From NCBI RefSeq assembly GCF_000382405.1, contig NZ_KB908255.1, forward strand, positions 473,370-537,369: DNA of 64,000 nt, written 5' to 3'. The notes below the pieces were generated by a model that searched no databases, had not been told where the DNA came from, and saw only the letters and a list, made by a program, of their open reading frames with translations. Positions within the stretch are counted from its first letter, which is position 1; every line of letters begins with the position of its first letter. A program made the translations under genes and the position numbers. This document shows, piece after piece, positions 60,789 to 64,000 of this stretch. This stretch comes from Mycobacterium sp. 141. GTDB lineage: Bacteria; Actinomycetota; Actinomycetes; Mycobacteriales; Mycobacteriaceae.

Positions 60789-61490
60789 ATGTCGAGCAGG
60801 GGGATCGTTGTTGCCTTCGCTGTTGTGTTGATGACCGCCTTCGGCGGGACCGGAACTGCGGTCGCCGACGCCGGGACCAGTAACGGCGCGACCTACACGG
60901 TCTCGTCGACGTCCGTCGACCCCGGCGACGGTTGGAAAATCGACGTTGGGCAGTTGTCCGGGGGAGATGGCGCGGTGGCGGCGGCATTCAACGCGGCAAG
61001 CGTGGCGTCCGGGAAGACCATGGGGGGCATGCTCGATCGCGACGAGGTCATCCACGATGACGCGACGTTCGAAACCAAACCCGCGGTGAGCTTTCGGCCG
61101 ACGGCGATCTCGCAGGTGTTGACCGGGATGTACTTCCACCAGCATGCTGCACATCCGTTGGACTACGTCACCACCATCGTCATCGACAGTCGCAACGCCC
61201 GTCCCATAACCCTCGACAACCTCTTCACCGACTCGCAGGCGGGATTGAACCGGCTCTCCGAGCAGACGAAACTGCTCTTTCCGACGGTGTATGGCGGAAG
61301 TAAGCCGATGGCAGACGAACCGGGCAACGCGCCGGTCGCGGATAACTTCCACAATTGGATCCCCACCGCGGACGGATTGGAAATTCATTTCGAGGATTAC
61401 CAATTCGCCCACGGGCTGCCCATCGTCACGGTGCCGTGGTCACAGCTGACCGATGTGCTCGCACCCGATATGCAGGTGCTGGCTCGGTAG
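60789..61490 (+). CDS. secreted DUF3298 / RsiV-like protein
   Basis: 233 aa from the ATG at 60789. A signal peptide (IVVAFAVVLMTAFGGTGTAVADA) is followed by a mature domain of the RsiV/Mpt64-like type: the block FRPTAISQVLTGMYFHQHAAHPLDYVTTIV, LDNLFTDSQAGLNRLSEQTK, and an end in VTVPWSQLTDVLAPD. Exported protein of unknown function. Confidence 0.85.
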   Translation: MSSRGIVVAFAVVLMTAFGGTGTAVADAGTSNGATYTVSSTSVDPGDGWKIDVGQLSGGDGAVAAAFNAASVASGKTMGGMLDRDEVIHDDATFETKPAVSFRPTAISQVLTGMYFHQHAAHPLDYVTTIVIDSRNARPITLDNLFTDSQAGLNRLSEQTKLLFPTVYGGSKPMADEPGNAPVADNFHNWIPTADGLEIHFEDYQFAHGLPIVTVPWSQLTDVLAPDMQVLAR

Positions 61491-61625
61491 TCGGTCAGCC
61501 TGCCAGTGGTCGGCGAACCCGGCTATCTGGGGGTCGCGCCAGAAGGTGCGCCGAGATTGACGAAAACGTTGCCGCCCGAGCGGATCAGCGACATTCTCGT
61601 CGATTTCGAGTGATCGGTGGCTGGG

Positions 61626-61907
61626 TCAGATCATGCTCAATGTCTCCAAGTGGATCTCGGTCGACGCGAACTCGATAATTGGCGTCGTCCGCTGGTGCCA
61701 CTGGCCGTCCAGGCGCTTCTCGGTCTGGACGATCCGGCCGTCGACGTTGAACGTGATCTCCAACTCGAGCGGCTGTCCGGCACTGTCAAGGCACCGGTGT
61801 TCCCACACGATGGTGCGCAAGTCACCGTTCGGCCCACTGTCGAAGATCAATTCCCAGTCGCGTTCGTTGGCCCGCTCGCACACCAGATCCATGACGTGAT
61901 AGCTCAT
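61626..61907 (-). CDS. small hypothetical protein
   Basis: 93 aa, soluble, beta-rich (WELIFDSGPNGDLRTIVWEHRC; LELEITFNVDGRIVQTEKRLDG). No family recognised. ATG at 61907. The 135 bp between it and the DUF3298 gene include a short unattached plus-strand open stretch (61500-61611) that may be a degraded gene end. Confidence 0.65.
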   Translation of the reverse strand: MSYHVMDLVCERANERDWELIFDSGPNGDLRTIVWEHRCLDSAGQPLELEITFNVDGRIVQTEKRLDGQWHQRTTPIIEFASTEIHLETLSMI

Positions 61908-62093
61908 TTGGTTCCTTTTCTATCGGTGCGTTCGATCCCGTCAAGCTTCCCTCATCGACAGCCCTGAGTCTGTCCGCCGATCGGACTGCTACGGGATGAA
62001 CTGCTGGTCCACCGATCGGGGGATATGGTTTCGACGGCACATGCCGTACTCGCATCGGCGCAGGTGAGCGCGGGTTGCCGTTCGGAGCTCTCC

Positions 62094-62975
62094 TTAGCCG
62101 CTCTCTGCAGCAGACGTCGTCCGCTCGTACTCAGCCGCGCCGAAGACCGCAACGGCGACAGCGCCGATCACAGCCGCAGCAAACGCGAGTGCCACCAGCC
62201 AGCCGTAACCTGGCCGTGCGGTATCGCCCAGCACGAGCACGCCGACGACGCCCGGCACCACGGTCTCGCCGACCACCAGAGCGGCGGCGACACCGTTGAC
62301 CGAACCGACTTGCAGCGCAACGGTGAACAGATAGAAGCCACCGAGACCGGCGACGATAATCGCCCACAAAGCCGGGTCGGCCAGCAGTACCCGGATGTGT
62401 AGCGGCTCCAGCCCGTGGACCACCCGCACCGCGACGGCCATCGCCCCGTAGAGCACGCCCGCGATGAGACCGGCGGGTACTGCCGCATTGCGACCGAGCA
62501 ACCGGACCAGAGCGGCACCTGCCGCCAGGATGACGGCGGACACCACGAGCACACCCCAGTGCATGGCGTCCCCCGGATCTCCTTCGCCCAGATGGCCGGC
62601 GGAGGCGCCCAGGATGCACAGGGCCACAAGCACTATGGCGATGGCGATCCAGTCGCGCCGGTGCAGCCGCACGTGCAGCACGAAGATGCTGAGAATTGCG
62701 GTGACGACCAGGTTGGCGCTGATGATGGTCTGGGACAAGAACAGTGGGATCAGGCGGGCCGAGATCAGGCTGCCCACGAAGCCGAGCAAATCAAGAGCCA
62801 TTCCCGCGATGAAGATCGGTGCGAGCATGGCGGTGATCGTCGATCGCAGCGTAGGTCCACCGTCTGTGGTGTCGGCGTGGCCTGATCCGGATCTGCTCGC
62901 GGCGTAGGACTGCAGGACCGACGCTGTCCCATAACCCACGCAGGCCAGCAGTGCTGCCGCGACGCCGATCAGCAC
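62094..62975 (-). CDS. DMT-like multi-pass membrane protein
   Basis: About 293 aa in the minimal form, with roughly ten hydrophobic helices in the drug/metabolite transporter (EamA/DUF-type) pattern: LIGVAAALLACVGYGTASVLQSYA first, GVLVVSAVILAAGAALVRLLG in the middle, and GETVVPGVVGVLVLGDTARPGYG before the last helix. Function unknown. The start is uncertain: the frame is open to 63224, across the divergent thyX start, and I place it at the GTG at 62975, just before the first helix. Confidence 0.75.
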   Translation of the reverse strand: MLIGVAAALLACVGYGTASVLQSYAASRSGSGHADTTDGGPTLRSTITAMLAPIFIAGMALDLLGFVGSLISARLIPLFLSQTIISANLVVTAILSIFVLHVRLHRRDWIAIAIVLVALCILGASAGHLGEGDPGDAMHWGVLVVSAVILAAGAALVRLLGRNAAVPAGLIAGVLYGAMAVAVRVVHGLEPLHIRVLLADPALWAIIVAGLGGFYLFTVALQVGSVNGVAAALVVGETVVPGVVGVLVLGDTARPGYGWLVALAFAAAVIGAVAVAVFGAAEYERTTSAAESG

Positions 62976-63183
62976 GGTAAGCCGGCGTACTGCTGACGGG
63001 CGAACTCGGCTCCAGGCATCCGCCAATTGTAGGGAGGCGTCACGAACCGGCCGCCAGCGAGCAAACGTTGCGTCGATCAATGCGGGCAGATCGGCGCCCC
63101 TGCTTTTGCCCGGGCGGTCAGAGCCGGCGCCACCGCACCGAGCATTTACGAGCCTTTCGAAGTGGCGACAGTAGGGTGATCGG

Positions 63184-63936
63184 GTGGCCGAAACCGCCCC
63201 GCTGTGCGTGCAACTGATCGCCAAGACCGAGTTCCTGGTGCCGCCGGACGTGCCGTGGCAGACCGAGGCCGAGGGTGGTCAGGCGCTCACCGAGTTCGCC
63301 GGCCGGGCCTGCTATCAGAGCTGGTCAAAACCCAATCCGAAGACGGCCACCAATGAGGCCTATATCGGGCACATCATCGACGTCGGCCACTTCTCGGTGC
63401 TGGAGCACGCGTCGGTGTCCTTCTACATCACCGGGATCTCCCGATCCTGCACTCACGAACTGGTCCGACACCGGCACTTCTCCTACTCGCAGCTCTCGCA
63501 GCGGTACGTCCCCGAACACGACGCCGAGGTGGTCATCCCACCCGGCGTGGAGGACGACGCCGAACTGGTGGAGATCTTCACCGCGGCCGCCGACGCCAGC
63601 CGGGTTGCCTACATCGAGCTGCTGAACCGGCTGGAGGCCAAATTCGCCGACCAGCCCAATGCGGTCCTACGCCGCAAGCAGGCCCGGCAAGCCGCGCGCG
63701 CCGTGCTGCCCAATGCGACCGAAACCCGCATCGTGGTCACCGGCAACTACCGGGCCTGGCGGCATTTCATCGCGATGCGGGCCAGTGAGCACGCGGATCT
63801 GGAGATCCGCCGGCTCGCCATCGCCTGCCTGCGTGAACTCGTCGATGTGGCGCCTGCGGTGTTCGCGGATTTCGATATCTCGACACTTGCGGATGGCACG
63901 GAGGTGGCAACGTCGCCTTTGGCCACGGAGGCTTGA
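63184..63936 (+). CDS. thyX: flavin-dependent thymidylate synthase
   Basis: Makes dTMP using FAD, NADPH and methylene-THF without producing dihydrofolate. 250 aa with the ThyX motif [14 protein letters not shown] (near residue 95), [20 protein letters not shown] and the C-terminal [17 protein letters not shown] start at 63184. The stop lies in the first unit of a 36-bp tandem repeat. The window therefore encodes both kinds of thymidylate synthase. Confidence 0.97.
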   Translation: MAETAPLCVQLIAKTEFLVPPDVPWQTEAEGGQALTEFAGRACYQSWSKPNPKTATNEAYIGHIIDVGHFSVLEHASVSFYITGISRSCTHELVRHRHFSYSQLSQRYVPEHDAEVVIPPGVEDDAELVEIFTAAADASRVAYIELLNRLEAKFADQPNAVLRRKQARQAARAVLPNATETRIVVTGNYRAWRHFIAMRASEHADLEIRRLAIACLRELVDVAPAVFADFDISTLADGTEVATSPLATEA

Positions 63937-64000
63937 CGGAGTGGCCCGTCTGGAATGGCCACGGAGGCTTGACGGAGTGGCCCGTCTGGAATGGCCACGG
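63921..64000 (+). repeat. 36-bp tandem repeat starting over the thyX stop
   Basis: Two full units (63921-63956, 63957-63992) beginning GGCCACGGAGGCTTGACGG and the first 8 bp of a third at the window edge. The units are identical. The period is a multiple of three and one frame is stop-free (VARLEWPRRLDG per unit), so it could be read into the next gene. The number of copies is unknown. Confidence 0.9.

Noticed and set aside
61500..61611. 37-codon plus-strand frame after the DUF3298 gene
   Set aside because: No start codon or ribosome site; might be a gene remnant but no family recognised.

Overview
The window is chromosomal DNA of a fast-growing mycobacterium (Mycolicibacterium type). It is GC-rich, uses many GTG starts, has tightly overlapping reading frames, and keeps a gene order that mirrors the M. 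tuberculosis Rv2854-Rv2754c block (mqo, chelatase, cobO, cobB, cysG, efpA, proS, rimP, nusA, infB, rbfA, nrnA, dinF, then pptH, pptT, truB, mntR, ribF, rpsO, gpsI, pepR, ald, aldR, dapB, then thyA, dfrA, thyX). A class A beta-lactamase gene directly after pepR is an arrangement I associate with M. smegmatis-like species.

Layout. 1-11.3 kb: a hydrolase cut by the window edge, then malate:quinone oxidoreductase, a GNAT, cobalamin/siroheme genes, the EfpA exporter and ProS. 11.4-20.3 kb: two divergent envelope-type genes, then the rimP-nusA-ylxR-infB-rbfA-nrnA-dinF translation/RNA operon. 20.5-24.7 kb: small accessory genes, including a divergent MerR regulator/methyltransferase pair with a clear operator. 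24.8-40.9 kb: pptH-pptT-truB, mntR, ribF, rpsO, gpsI, pepR, bla, ald/aldR, a META lipoprotein, a 13E12-family HNH protein with an SOS box, and dapB. Two decayed flavin monooxygenase remnants lie in the gaps. 56.8-64 kb: dienelactone hydrolase, thyA, dfrA, a YcaQ-like protein, two secreted or unknown proteins, a DMT-like membrane protein and thyX.

The outstanding feature is a 15.4-kb integrated element (41171-56548). It splits a flavodoxin-family gene (Rv2771c type) exactly at codon 72, with a shared CAC at both junctions. A large serine integrase sits 26 bp from the right junction. The element carries two small winged-helix/HTH proteins, a primase-polymerase/helicase, an array of about 16 octamers (GACCTATG in both orientations) that looks like its replication origin, a terminase large subunit, several small Cys-rich proteins, an HExxH protein and a resolvase. 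I recognise no portal, tail or lysis gene, so it looks like a phage satellite (PICI or phiRv1/phiRv2 type) rather than a complete prophage.

Most striking, the element's left end carries an intact, full-length homologue (150 aa, about 76% identical by my hand count) of the very gene it interrupts, in the same orientation. In front of it is a DUF4238 gene whose GTG start overlaps, as GTGA, the new stop codon created on the broken host gene. Integration therefore seems both to repair the lost function and to splice the element's cargo into the host dapB operon.

Other recurring oddities are short tandem repeats that begin over stop codons (after the GNAT gene, after ribF, after thyX). One of these makes a chain of tiny overlapping leader cistrons in front of the chelatase gene, with a related single copy before rbfA.
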